Below, in pieces: positions 1-8,946 of a stretch of 64,000 nucleotides of DNA (position 1 is the first letter of the stretch; every line of letters begins with the position of its first letter). This DNA comes from Geminicoccaceae bacterium (GTDB taxonomy: Bacteria > Pseudomonadota > Alphaproteobacteria > Geminicoccales > Geminicoccaceae): positions 999,501-1,063,500 of the forward strand of contig AP024683.1 in the NCBI GenBank assembly GCA_025999455.1, written 5' to 3'. The translations under genes were made by a program, and so were the position numbers. The notes beneath the pieces are model-generated. The model saw only the letters and a list, made by a program, of their open reading frames with translations, did no database searches and was not told the origin of the DNA.

Positions 1-2
1 CG

Positions 3-1274
3 GTCGGCCTCGGGCCCGGGCCGCTCGAGGCGCGCGCCGCGGCGGTGAGTGTGGCGCCCGACCCGGAGCTCCTGCCGATCGATCGGGACGTGATCGCGTT
101 CCTCGAAGCCGAACGCGCGGCCGGGCGCCGGCTCGTGCTGTTCTCCAACGGCCGCCCGGAGCTCCTGCGCGCGTTGGCGCGCCGGATCGGCCTGTTCGAC
201 GTAGTCCTCGAGCCCGAAGAAACCCAACCGGCGGTGGTCGTCGAGCGCTTCGGTCAGGGCTTCGCCTTGCTCGGCGAAGACGGCGGCGATCCCGCGCTGC
301 GAGGGGCGGCGCGTGGGCTCGTGCTGCGCGAGGACGAGCTGCCGCCCCGCGGCACCGATCGGCCGGTGCTGGCGCGGATCGCCCGGCAGCAGCCCGGCGT
401 CTCCCTGTGGTTGCGGGCGCTGCGGCTGCACCAGTGGGCCAAGAACCTGCTCGTCCTCGTACCGGTCGTGCTGGCCGGCCCGCTCGCCACGGCGGGGGAC
501 TTCGGCCGGGCGCTGCTCGCCTTCTTCGTGCTCGGCCTGCTCGCGTCGGCGGGCTACCTCGTCAACGACTTGTTGGACCTCGAGGCCGACCGGCGCCACC
601 CGAGCAAACGCGAGCGCCCCTTCGCGAGTGGCCAGCTTTCCTTGCGCTCGGGCCTCCTGGCCGTGCCCGCGCTGCTCGCGCCGGCCGGCATCCTCACCGT
701 GCTCCTGCCGCCGCCCTTCGCCGTCGCTGCCGTCGGCTACCTCGTTCTGACCCTCGCTTACTCGCTCGCGCTCAAGCGGATCCCACTTCTCGACGTCGTC
801 GTTCTCGGCGGGCTCTTCTCGCTGCGTGTGTTGGCGGGTGCGGAAGTGATCTCGACCCCGCTCTCTTATTGGCTCTTGACCCTTTCGATGTTCCTCTTCT
901 CGAGCCTGGCGTTCGTGAAGCGCTACGCCGAACTCGATCAACTCCTCCGTCGTGGCGGTTCGGAATTGGCCGATCGAGGTGGCTACAGTACGGCCGACCT
1001 GCCGCTCCTTCTGGCACTCGGCGTGTCGACCGGCGTGGCGGCCACCTTGATCTTCGTCGTCTATCTCGTCGCCGAACAGTTCCCGCGGGAGATCTACACG
1101 CGGCCCGGCTGGCTGTGGCTCGTCTTCCCCGTCCTCCTCCTCTGGCTCGCGCGCGTTTGGCGCTTCGCTCTGCACGGTCGGATGAACCAGGATCCCGTGC
1201 TCTTCGCGCTGACCGATCGGGCGTCGCTCGCGATGGGAGCGGCCGTGCTCGCCTGCCTGGTCGCGGCATGGTGA
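3..1274 (+). CDS. HAD-UbiA fusion, DPPR synthase-like prenyltransferase (5' end outside window)
   Basis: The frame is open to the left edge, so the real start lies upstream. Counting from the GTG at 45, the first ~110 residues look like the tail of a HAD-type hydrolase (strand-loop RRLVLFSN near 28-35). The rest is a UbiA prenyltransferase with about eight membrane segments. The Mg-diphosphate motif NDxxDxxxD is intact at residues 174-182, followed by a second conserved stretch around LLDVVVLGGLFSLRVLAG. UbiA proteins of this subgroup (mycobacterial Rv3806c, rhizobial NoeC) move 5-phosphoribose from PRPP to polyprenyl phosphate. Inference: this protein makes polyprenyl-phosphoryl-5-phosphoribose, and the HAD part could remove the 5-phosphate. 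The next gene overlaps by 7 bases and is a DprE1 homologue, which supports this role. The HAD catalytic aspartates are not visible here. Confidence 0.85.
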   Translation, partial: VGLGPGPLEARAAAVSVAPDPELLPIDRDVIAFLEAERAAGRRLVLFSNGRPELLRALARRIGLFDVVLEPEETQPAVVVERFGQGFALLGEDGGDPALRGAARGLVLREDELPPRGTDRPVLARIARQQPGVSLWLRALRLHQWAKNLLVLVPVVLAGPLATAGDFGRALLAFFVLGLLASAGYLVNDLLDLEADRRHPSKRERPFASGQLSLRSGLLAVPALLAPAGILTVLLPPPFAVAAVGYLVLTLAYSLALKRIPLLDVVVLGGLFSLRVLAGAEVISTPLSYWLLTLSMFLFSSLAFVKRYAELDQLLRRGGSELADRGGYSTADLPLLLALGVSTGVAATLIFVVYLVAEQFPREIYTRPGWLWLVFPVLLLWLARVWRFALHGRMNQDPVLFALTDRASLAMGAAVLACLVAAW

Positions 1275-2656
1275 GCCGCTTTCCCGAAAGCGAGACGCAT
1301 CTTTCCTGGGGTCGGGTGCTCCGCGCCCGTCACCGGATCGCCCGGCCCTCGAGCCCCGAGGCGGCCGAGGAGGCCTTGGCTCGCCGCGGCGGCCTTTCGG
1401 TGTTGGCGTTCGGGCTCGGGCGTTCCTATGGCGATTCCTGCCTCAATCCGGACGGCCTCCTGATCGAGACCCGCGGGCTCGACCGGCTTCTCGCCTTCGA
1501 TCCGACGCGAGGGATCCTGCGCGCCGAGGCAGGGGTCAGCCTCGCCGATCTGTTGGCCACGGTCGTCGGTCGTCCGACACCTGACGGGGGTGTCTGGTGT
1601 CTTCCGGTGAGCCCCGGCACGCGGTTCGTCACGCTCGGCGGGGCCGTCGCCAACGACGTCCACGGTAAGAACCACGGCGTGGCCGGGAGCTTCGGTCGCC
1701 ACGTGCGAGCGTTGACGCTCCTGCGTAGCGACCGGGGTCGCGTCGAGTGCACGCCCGAGCACAACGGGGAGCTTTTCCGCGCGACGATCGGCGGGCTCGG
1801 GCTCACGGGGCTGATCCTCGAGGTGACGTTGCAGCTCGAGCGGGTCGAGGGGCTCCTTCTCGAGGTCGAGGAGATCCGCTTCGAGGATCTCGAAGGGTTC
1901 TACCGCCTGGCCGAGGAGTCGGCCGGCTGGACCTACACGGTCGCGTGGGTCGACTGCCTCGCCCGTGGCCGCAACCTCGGCCGTGGCATCTTCAGCCGGG
2001 CGCGTCATCTGCCGGGCGGGGCCGAGCATGTCGAGCGGCCGGGGCCGCCCCGGCTTTCCGTACCGGTCACCCCGCCGCTCTCCCCGCTCGGCCGCGCGTC
2101 GCTCACCGCCTTCAACGCGCTGATCTGGCGGCGTCTCGGCCTGGCGGGTCGGCGGGTGCGGACCGTCCCCTGGCACCGCTTCCTCTACCCGCTCGACTCG
2201 ATCGGAGCCTGGAACCGGCTCTACGGGCCCCGAGGCTTCTGGCAGTACCAATGTGTCGTCCCGCCCGCGGAAGCACCGCGCGCGGTGGCGCGTCTCCTGG
2301 AGACGATCGCGCACTCGGGTCAGGGCTCGTTCCTCGCCGTGCTCAAGACGATGGGCCCCCTGCCGTCCCCGGGCCTGCTGTCCTTTCCGATGGAAGGGAC
2401 GACGCTCGCGCTCGACTTCCCGAACCGCGGTTCGCCCACGCTCGAGCTCTTGGCTCGGCTCGACCGGATCGTCCTCGAGGCAGGCGGGCGGCTCTACCCT
2501 GCCAAAGACGGCCGCATGCCGGCACACCTGTTCCGCGTCGGCTTTCCCAACTGGCGGGCCTTCGCCGAACTGGTCGATCCCGCTTTCTCCTCGGCCTTCT
2601 GGCGTCGGGTCGATACCGCGGACGAGCGAGCGCAAGTGATGGAGCTGGCGGCGTGA
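1268..2656 (+). CDS. dprE1: DprE1-like FAD-dependent polyprenyl-phosphoribose oxidase
   Basis: A 462-residue VAO-type flavoprotein with an N-terminal FAD-binding domain and a C-terminal ALO-like domain. It follows Mycobacterium tuberculosis DprE1 closely: GLGRSYGD near residue 50, LGGAVANDVHGKNH around 132 (His132 matches the FAD-linked His132), YPLDSIGAWNRLYGP and RLYPAKDGR (Lys413 matches Lys418). DprE1 oxidises the 2'-OH of polyprenyl-phosphoryl-ribose to a keto sugar, the first half of conversion to D-arabinose. Its partner is the coupled downstream reductase. ATG 1268 overlaps the UbiA gene by 7 bases; GTG 1271 is the alternative start. The residue aligned with the benzothiazinone-reactive Cys387 is Ala381. 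The family call is strong; the exact lipid carrier is inferred. Confidence 0.9.
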   Translation: MVSRFPESETHLSWGRVLRARHRIARPSSPEAAEEALARRGGLSVLAFGLGRSYGDSCLNPDGLLIETRGLDRLLAFDPTRGILRAEAGVSLADLLATVVGRPTPDGGVWCLPVSPGTRFVTLGGAVANDVHGKNHGVAGSFGRHVRALTLLRSDRGRVECTPEHNGELFRATIGGLGLTGLILEVTLQLERVEGLLLEVEEIRFEDLEGFYRLAEESAGWTYTVAWVDCLARGRNLGRGIFSRARHLPGGAEHVERPGPPRLSVPVTPPLSPLGRASLTAFNALIWRRLGLAGRRVRTVPWHRFLYPLDSIGAWNRLYGPRGFWQYQCVVPPAEAPRAVARLLETIAHSGQGSFLAVLKTMGPLPSPGLLSFPMEGTTLALDFPNRGSPTLELLARLDRIVLEAGGRLYPAKDGRMPAHLFRVGFPNWRAFAELVDPAFSSAFWRRVDTADERAQVMELAA

Positions 2657-3399
2657 GCGGGCCCTCGGTCGCCGTCTTCGGCGCCACCTCGGCGATCGCC
2701 GAGCAGGTCGCGCGGCGCTTCGCGGCGCGCGGCGCGCGGCTCTTCCTCGTCGCTCGTGACTCGGCTCGTCTCGAGCGGATCGCTGCCGACCTGGCGATCC
2801 GGGGTGCGGCCTCGGTTCACACGCACGCGGCCGATTTCGACGATGCTGCGGCGCTCGGCCCGATGCTCGAAGCCATGGGCCGATCGGTCGGCGTTCCCGA
2901 GATCGCGCTCGTGGCCTTCGGCACACTCGGAGACCAGACGGCGATCGCTCGCGACGTCGACGCCGTCGGCCGCGTGCTAACGACGAACTTCGTGAGCCCG
3001 GCGCGCCTGATCACCGCACTCGTGGAGCGCATGGAGCCCGAGGGGCGCGGCCTCGTCGCCGTGCTCACTTCGGTCGCGGGCGAGCGCGGCCGCGCCTCCA
3101 ATTACGTCTACGGTTCCGCGAAGGCCGGGCTCTCTACCTTTCTCGAGGGCTTGCGACACCGGCTCGCCGGGAGCGGGTTGCAGGTGCTCGACATCCGGCC
3201 GGGCCCGGTCGACACGCCGATGACCCGCGAGCTCGGCCTAGGGGGGCCTCTCTTGGCCTCGGCCGAGCGGGTCGCCGCCGACATCGAGCGGGCGATCGAC
3301 CGGCGCCGCTCGCTCCTCTACACGCCCTGGTTCTGGCGCTGGATCATGCTCGGGATCCGCACCTTGCCCGAGCCGATCTTCCACCGGTTGCAGCTCTGA
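2653..3399 (+). CDS. dprE2: DprE2-like short-chain dehydrogenase (keto-ribose reductase)
   Basis: A 248-residue short-chain dehydrogenase. It has a nucleotide-binding turn GATSAIA near the N-terminus and a catalytic set Ser140, Tyr153 and Lys157 (YGSAK). It shares segments typical of DprE2: VAFGTLGD, AGERGRASNYVYGSAKAGL, and an unusual C-terminal tail that ends IFHRLQL where mycobacterial DprE2 ends IFRKLPI. DprE2 uses NADH to reduce the keto intermediate to polyprenyl-phosphoryl-D-arabinose. The GTG start overlaps the TGA of the oxidase gene (GTGA), as expected for proteins that work as a pair. It is the last gene of the three-gene unit; the next gene is convergent. Confidence 0.9.
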   Translation: MSGPSVAVFGATSAIAEQVARRFAARGARLFLVARDSARLERIAADLAIRGAASVHTHAADFDDAAALGPMLEAMGRSVGVPEIALVAFGTLGDQTAIARDVDAVGRVLTTNFVSPARLITALVERMEPEGRGLVAVLTSVAGERGRASNYVYGSAKAGLSTFLEGLRHRLAGSGLQVLDIRPGPVDTPMTRELGLGGPLLASAERVAADIERAIDRRRSLLYTPWFWRWIMLGIRTLPEPIFHRLQL

Positions 3400-3435
3400 T
3401 CCGACCGCGGCCGCTCGACCCTTCGCGCTCGGCCG

Positions 3436-3897
3436 TCACGTTGCGGTGGTCTCGGGGCGCCGACGCAGGATGTGGTGGCATTTGAAGGTCATGACCGTCT
3501 CGTCGCGCTGGTTCGTGACGGTGTAGGCGAGGAGCGCCGTGCCCCGATCGGGCCGCGAGCGCGACGGCCGGACGTCGAGGACCTCGGCGCGCACACGGAT
3601 CGTGTCGCCCGGGCGGACGGGCGCGACCCACCGCACTTCGTCCATGCCGGGTGATCCCATCGAGGCGGCGTTGATGACCTTTTCCTGGTAGAAGAGACGG
3701 AAGGCCACGAGGAGCGTTTGGAAGCCCGACGCGATAATCCCGCCATAGGGGCTCTCCGCCGCCGCGACCACGTCGATGTGGAACGGTTGCGGATCGTGCT
3801 GCCAGGCGAAATCGAGGATCTGCGCCTCGCTCAACGTGCAGCCGCGGGTGGTGAAGACCCGTCCGACCGTGAAGTCCTCGAGCCAGAGATCCCCCAT
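3436..3897 (-). CDS. MaoC family dehydratase
   Basis: A 153-residue single hot-dog domain. The hydratase signature is clear: HDPQPFHID at residues 34-42 supplies the usual Asp35/His40 pair, and ASGFQTLL follows at 56-63. Members hydrate or dehydrate 2-enoyl-CoA thioesters; the substrate here cannot be read from sequence. The ATG at 3897 is preceded by a good ribosome site (GGTGGAGGT). Length is normal for the family. It stands alone, convergent with the dprE2 gene and divergent from the Ada-like gene. Confidence 0.88.
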   Translation of the reverse strand: MGDLWLEDFTVGRVFTTRGCTLSEAQILDFAWQHDPQPFHIDVVAAAESPYGGIIASGFQTLLVAFRLFYQEKVINAASMGSPGMDEVRWVAPVRPGDTIRVRAEVLDVRPSRSRPDRGTALLAYTVTNQRDETVMTFKCHHILRRRPETTAT

Positions 3898-4083
3898 CGA
3901 CGTACCTCCACCCGGCACCTCGCCCGGGCCGAACCTGCGCGCCCGAAGCCGGCCCCGCAAGACGAACGCCGAGCCGTCCCGCCGCGACCGCGCTCGACGG
4001 CGTGCGCTCCCGACCGCAAGATCCGGGTGTCGCCGGGCCGACCGCGGAGCTAAAGGATCGGGATCAGGGCGGGGGAGGGTGTC

Positions 4084-4977
4084 GTGGGCGACCCGAGCGC
4101 CGTTTCGACCGACGCCGAGTTTTCGAGCGAGGCAGGGCCCTCCTACGAGCGGATGGCGCACGCGATCCGTTGGCTTGTCGACCACCGAGAGGCGCAACCC
4201 GGGCTCGGCGAGCTCGCCGAGGCTCTGGGCCTGAGCCCTTGGCACGCGCAACGCGCCTTCGCCCGGTGGACGGGTCTCAGTCCGAAACAGTTCCTGGGCC
4301 AGCTCACCCTCGAGACGGCCAAGGCGCGATTGCGGGCGAACGCCAGCGTGCTCGACGCCGCTCTGGACGTCGGGCTCTCCGGCCCCTCGCGGCTGCACGA
4401 TCTGTTCGTGCGGCTCGAAGCGGTGACCCCCGGCGAGTATCGCGCCCTCGGTGCCGGGCTCGACCTGCGGTTCGGCGTCCATCCCACGCCCTTCGGGCCG
4501 GCGTTGTTCGTCACGAGTGCACGAGGTCTCGTGCGCCTGGCGTTCCTGGGCGAGGGTGGGCTCGAGGCCGCGCTCGCCGAGGCCCGGGCCGACTGGCCAC
4601 TCTCGCGTCTGATCGAAGACCCGAGCGCCACGTCGGAGCTGCCGTCCGCGGTGTTCACCCGTCGCGACGCCGCGGCCCCGCTCCGCGTCCTGGTCAAGGG
4701 CACGGCCTTCCAAGTCCAGGTTTGGCGGGCGCTGCTGCGCATTCCGGAAGGTGCGGTCGCGACCTACGGCAGGCTCGCCGACGCGCTCGGGGCACCCGGG
4801 GCGAGCCGCGCGGTCGGTGCGGCCTGCGGGCGCAATCGGATCGGCTGGCTGATCCCCTGCCATCGCGTGATCCGAGAAAGCGGTGCCCTCGGCGGCTACC
4901 ACTGGGGCCTCGATCTCAAGCGGGCGATGCTCGCGTTCGAGGCCCGCCGAAGCGGGATCCTCGCCGACGTCCGCTGA
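4084..4977 (+). CDS. AraC-HTH / methylated-DNA-protein cysteine methyltransferase (Ada-like)
   Basis: A 297-residue two-domain protein. Residues ~15-120 form an AraC-type double helix-turn-helix (LGELAEALGLSPWHAQRAF, later PGEYRALG). Residues ~130-295 form an O6-alkylguanine-DNA alkyltransferase with the acceptor motif IPCHRVIRES, active Cys259. The N-terminal zinc/methylphosphotriester domain of classical Ada is absent, so it probably cannot be switched on by phosphotriester repair in the E. coli manner. Role: direct reversal of O6-alkylguanine, possibly with DNA binding or regulation through the HTH. GTG start; 186 bases upstream separate it from the divergent MaoC gene. Confidence 0.88.
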   Translation: MGDPSAVSTDAEFSSEAGPSYERMAHAIRWLVDHREAQPGLGELAEALGLSPWHAQRAFARWTGLSPKQFLGQLTLETAKARLRANASVLDAALDVGLSGPSRLHDLFVRLEAVTPGEYRALGAGLDLRFGVHPTPFGPALFVTSARGLVRLAFLGEGGLEAALAEARADWPLSRLIEDPSATSELPSAVFTRRDAAAPLRVLVKGTAFQVQVWRALLRIPEGAVATYGRLADALGAPGASRAVGAACGRNRIGWLIPCHRVIRESGALGGYHWGLDLKRAMLAFEARRSGILADVR

Positions 4978-4984
4978 AGCCCCC

Positions 4985-6442
4985 ACGCCACGTACGTCCC
5001 GGCTTCCCGAGCCGGGCACGCCCGCCTTCCGGCTCCAGCTCGCTCTCCTGACCGCGCTCGCTCTGGCGCTCCGGCTCGCAACGGCCGTCGCGACCGTCGA
5101 CATTCCCGGGGACGGCCCGACCCGGGCCGCGCTCGGCTGGTTCTGGCGCTAGTCACCGAGGCTCTCCTTTGGTGGGAACTGGCTGCCGCTGGGCGAGGTC
5201 CTCGTCGGTCTCGTGGCTTTCCTCGTCCCGGACCCGGGCTGGGCGGCGCGTGCGCTCTCGCTCACGACGGGAACGCTCACGGTCCCGGTGCTCGCGAGTC
5301 TCTGCGCGCGGATCACGGGCCCGGGCCCGGCTCTCGTGGCGGCCGCGCTCCTCGCCGTACTCCCGATCCACGTCACCCTCTCAGCGTCCTCGCTCATCGA
5401 CGTGCCGGCGCTGTTCTTCACCTTGCTCGCGCTGCGTCTCGCCACGGCGCTTCCGGCCGAGGGGCGTTCTCGGCCACATCTGCTCGCCCTCGCGCTCGTG
5501 GGCGGGCTCGCGAGCGGTCTGCGTTACGAGGCTTGGGTCCTGCTTCTTCTCCTACCTCTCCATCGGCTCCTGGCGACCCGGAAGCCGCTCGAGGGCCTGC
5601 TCGTCGCCGCACTTCTCGCCCCCGTTCCGGTGTTCTGGATCGCGTTCGGGCTCGGTGGGCCGGCGGGCCTGCTCGACGCCTTCGCGCAGGTCGGAGCGAG
5701 CGGTGCCACGGTGGGTGGACGCACCGTGTCGATCGGTGAGGCAGCGACGATCGCGACCGCGAAGCTCGCCCTGCTCGCTGGTCCCGCCACCCTCGCCCTC
5801 GCGGCTGCCGGGCTCGTCCTCCTCGCGCGGAGTCGCTCTTCGGCCGCGGATCGACTGATCTGGCTCGCGGCGACGATCGGCGCGTTCGTCTTCGTGATCG
5901 TGATCGCCCGCGAGCGCGGTCCGAGCTTCGTCGACCGCTATGCGCTCGCCGCCACCGTTCTCGCGCTGCCGCTCGCGACGTTCGCGATCGCCCCCGCGCT
6001 CGCCGAACTCGTTCGCGCCGCGGCGCTCGTGGCGGCGATCGCGGGCTCGACCATCGTCGCGACGGTCCTCACCCCGCCCGAACTCTACCTCGCCCGCCGC
6101 TTCCCCGGCGAGGTCGTGGAGCTCGCCCGTTGGCTCGACGACAACCGTCGACCGGGCGAGACCCTTCTCTTCACCCGCGGCGGATGGCTGCCGACCTACG
6201 TCCCCCTTCTCCACCGGATCGGCCGCGACGAGTACCGCATCGTCTCCTGGTACTTGAGCGAGCCGGCGCTTCGGGCCTTCATCGCCCGCGGCCGGCCGAC
6301 GTTCCTCCTGACCCGCGACGGTGACGAGGCGTTCGTCGAACGGGTGCGGTCGGCCGGCGCCGAGCCCGGCGAGTCCCTCGCGCGCTTCGGTCGTCTCGAG
6401 GTACGCCGGCTGCGCTTGTCGACCGCCGAGCCGCGGCGCTAG
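4985..6442 (+). pseudogene. GT-C (GT39/ArnT-like) membrane glycosyltransferase interrupted by TAG
   Basis: One reading frame carries a typical polytopic glycosyltransferase split by a TAG at 5150-5152. Before the stop lie a first membrane helix (LALLTALALALRLATAVA) and the luminal loop DIPGDGPTRAALGWFW, which holds the acidic residues typical of the catalytic loop. After the stop the same frame continues with GGNWLPLGEVLVGL and about ten more hydrophobic segments to 6442. A restart at GTG 5213 would give a 409-residue protein without the catalytic loop. No ATG, GTG or TTG occurs in frame between the end of the Ada-like gene and the first helix, so the 5' end may also be damaged or lie inside that gene. 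This is either a real pseudogene or a sequencing error. Confidence 0.7.
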
Positions 6443-6475
6443 GCCGCGCTGGCGAGCCGTTGGCGGAGCGGGCGT

Positions 6476-7912
6476 GTGGCGGTTCTCGCAGCGGATCTGG
6501 GCGGCAGCGCACTCAAGGTGGGGCTCGTGGACGAGCAGGGTCACCTGCTCGCGTCAGCGGCCCGCCCGCTTGCCGATACCGAGCCTCACCCGGGCCGGGT
6601 CGAGCAGGACCCGCGTCGATGGTGGGAGGCCTTCGCGGCCCTCGTGCGCGAGGTTCGAGCCGTCGCCGGCCGCCCGATCGAGGCGATCGCGCTCACCGGC
6701 GCCACCCGCTGCGAGGTGCTCGTCGACGAGGAGGGCCGTCCGCTCGCCCCCGCGATCATGTTCCGCGATCGGCGGGCCGAGGCCGAAGCCGCGGAGCTGG
6801 CCGCCGATCCGGCGCTCGCCGCGGCCGGCCCGATCGATGCCTCGCACCCGCTCGCACGTCTCCTCTGGCTGCGACGGCACGCCGCGGGGCTCCTCGAGCG
6901 TACCTTTCGGGTCCTCGAGCCCGCGGCTTTCTTGACCTTTCGACTGACGGGCTCGGCGGCGCGCGATCCCGTCGCGGCCAAGAGGCTCGACGAGCCGTCC
7001 CTGCGCGCCGTGGCCGACCGGTTGGGCGTGGCGCTTCATCTCCTGCCGCCCGTCCAGTCGCTCGGTGCCGTCACGGGCGCGCTCCGGAGCGAGCCGGCCC
7101 GGGAGCTGGGTCTCGTGCCCTCGATACCGGTCGTTCTAGCCCCGTTCGACGCCTGGTGCGCGACGCTCGCGATGGGAGCGGTGGTGGCGGGGCGGGCCTA
7201 TGCGAGCGCCGGGAGCTCGTTGGTGGCCGGTCTCGTCGTCGACCGGCCGATCGCGGCGCCGGGACTGCTCGCGCCGCCCTGGGGGGAGGGGCTCTGGCAC
7301 CTGGGTGGCCCGAGCCGCACCGGCGGCGCGGCGCTCGACTGGCTCGCTCGCCTGACAGGTGCGACGGTCGAAGCCCTTCTGACCTCGGCGGGGCGGTCGG
7401 AGGCGCGCGACGATGCACCGTTCTGCCATCCTTGGCCGACGGGCGAGCGGGTGCCGTTCCTCGCCCCGGAGCTCCGGGCCCGCTTCTGGAACCTCGACGC
7501 CGAGGCGACGGCCGCCGATCTCGCCCGCGCGGTGCTCGAAGGTCTCGGTTTCTGGATTCGTCTCACGCTCGAACGAGCCGAAGCTGCGGCCGGCGTCCGT
7601 TCATCGACGGTCAGGCTCACGGGTGGCCTCGCTGCGAACCCGCTCTTCACGTGGCTCGTCGCCGAAGCACTCGGCCGTGAGGTGTCGCTCTTCCCGGCGC
7701 GCGAGACCGCGCTTTCGGGCGCGGCCGGGCTCGCCCTCCTGGCGATCGGGCGCTACGCCGATCTCGGGGCGATCCAGGAGGCGCTGACCAAGGCCGCCGG
7801 CCCCGCCCGGATCCGTCCCGAAGCTTCCCGGATCGAACGCGCCGAGCACCGCTTCCGGCAGTGGAAAGAGGAGCTCGACCGAGTCCTTTCACGCGCGGAC
7901 CGACGAGCATGA
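6476..7912 (+). CDS. FGGY-family carbohydrate kinase
   Basis: A 478-residue sugar kinase of the hexokinase/actin fold. The N-terminal phosphate loop AADLGGSALKVGLVD is at residues 5-19, and the C-terminal FGGY segment has LTGGLAANPLFTWLVAEAL. Length fits xylulokinase/ribulokinase-type enzymes, which phosphorylate pentuloses, hexuloses or polyols; the exact sugar cannot be decided by eye. It starts with GTG, and its stop overlaps the ATG of the ABC permease (ATGA). The kinase therefore almost certainly phosphorylates the sugar imported by the next three genes. Confidence 0.88.
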   Translation: MAVLAADLGGSALKVGLVDEQGHLLASAARPLADTEPHPGRVEQDPRRWWEAFAALVREVRAVAGRPIEAIALTGATRCEVLVDEEGRPLAPAIMFRDRRAEAEAAELAADPALAAAGPIDASHPLARLLWLRRHAAGLLERTFRVLEPAAFLTFRLTGSAARDPVAAKRLDEPSLRAVADRLGVALHLLPPVQSLGAVTGALRSEPARELGLVPSIPVVLAPFDAWCATLAMGAVVAGRAYASAGSSLVAGLVVDRPIAAPGLLAPPWGEGLWHLGGPSRTGGAALDWLARLTGATVEALLTSAGRSEARDDAPFCHPWPTGERVPFLAPELRARFWNLDAEATAADLARAVLEGLGFWIRLTLERAEAAAGVRSSTVRLTGGLAANPLFTWLVAEALGREVSLFPARETALSGAAGLALLAIGRYADLGAIQEALTKAAGPARIRPEASRIERAEHRFRQWKEELDRVLSRADRRA

Positions 7913-8856
7913 CCGAAATCTTGGGGCGCTACGGTACGCTGATCGCGGCCGTGGCCCTGTTCGCCGCGCTCGCGCTTTCGGCGCCGAACTTCACCGCTCC
8001 GGCGAACCTCCTCAACATCTCGAAGCAGGCGAGCTATTTGGCCGTCCTCGCGATCGGCTTCACCTTGGCCCTGCTCGCGGGCGAGCTCGATCTGTCGGTG
8101 GGGCAGGTCGCGACCTTGGCCTCGGTCGTCTGCGCGGCGCTCGTGTTCGCCGGCCAGCCCTGGCCTCTGGCCGCGCTCGCGGGGTTGTCGGCCGCACTCC
8201 TCTGCGGTGTCGTCAACGGTGTCGCGGTCACCCGCTTCAAGATCCCGTCCTTGATCGCGACTTTGGCGGTGGGCGTGATCGCCACCGGGATCGCCTTCCT
8301 GATCACGGGTGGGATCGCCTATGTCGGCCGTTTCCCGGCGGCTTTCGTGAGCCTCGGCCGGGGCACGCTGGCGGGCGTGCCGCTCCCCGTCGTCTGGTTC
8401 GCGCTGCTGTTCGCAGCCGCCTGGTTCCTCGTGAAACGGACCCGGACCGGTGCCGCGCTGGCCGCGACCGGCGAGGCGCCCGAGGCGGCCCGGCTCGCCG
8501 GCATCGACGTCGCGCGCACGAAGCTCTTGGGGCTGTTGCTTTCCGCCGGCTGCGCGGGGCTGTGCGGGCTCGTTCTGACCGCCGCCCTCGCGTCCTCCTC
8601 GCCGACCATCGCGAACGAGTTCTTGATGCGCGGGATCGCCGCCGTGCTGCTCGGGATGACCACGATCGAGCCCGGCCGGCCCAATCTCGCCGGCACGGTG
8701 CTCGGGACCCTCGTGATCGCCGGGCTCGGCAACGGCCTCACGCTCCTGGGCTTCCCCTATTACGTGCAGGACATCGCGCTCGGTCTCATCATGCTCGCCT
8801 CCGTCGGCTTCTCCGCCCGGTTCTTGACCGAAGCCGCGTTCGGCGGGGCACGCTGA
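7909..8856 (+). CDS. CUT2-family sugar ABC transporter permease
   Basis: A 315-residue inner-membrane protein with about eight to ten helices and the BPD_transp_2 signature. It resembles RbsC, XylH and FrcC: ELDLSVGQVATLASVV in the second third, and AATGEAPEAARLAGIDVARTK as the coupling loop facing the ATPase. Start ATG 7909 overlaps the kinase stop. It forms the membrane pore of the importer with the downstream binding protein and ATPase. Confidence 0.92.
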   Translation: MTEILGRYGTLIAAVALFAALALSAPNFTAPANLLNISKQASYLAVLAIGFTLALLAGELDLSVGQVATLASVVCAALVFAGQPWPLAALAGLSAALLCGVVNGVAVTRFKIPSLIATLAVGVIATGIAFLITGGIAYVGRFPAAFVSLGRGTLAGVPLPVVWFALLFAAAWFLVKRTRTGAALAATGEAPEAARLAGIDVARTKLLGLLLSAGCAGLCGLVLTAALASSSPTIANEFLMRGIAAVLLGMTTIEPGRPNLAGTVLGTLVIAGLGNGLTLLGFPYYVQDIALGLIMLASVGFSARFLTEAAFGGAR

Positions 8857-8946
8857 GCCGCCCCGAGCGCCGGTGGCGTCCGCCGCGTTGATTGTTGCCG
8901 GGAGCCCCGGCATGTTTCGTGGCGTTCATCTTCGGGAGGCACGCCC

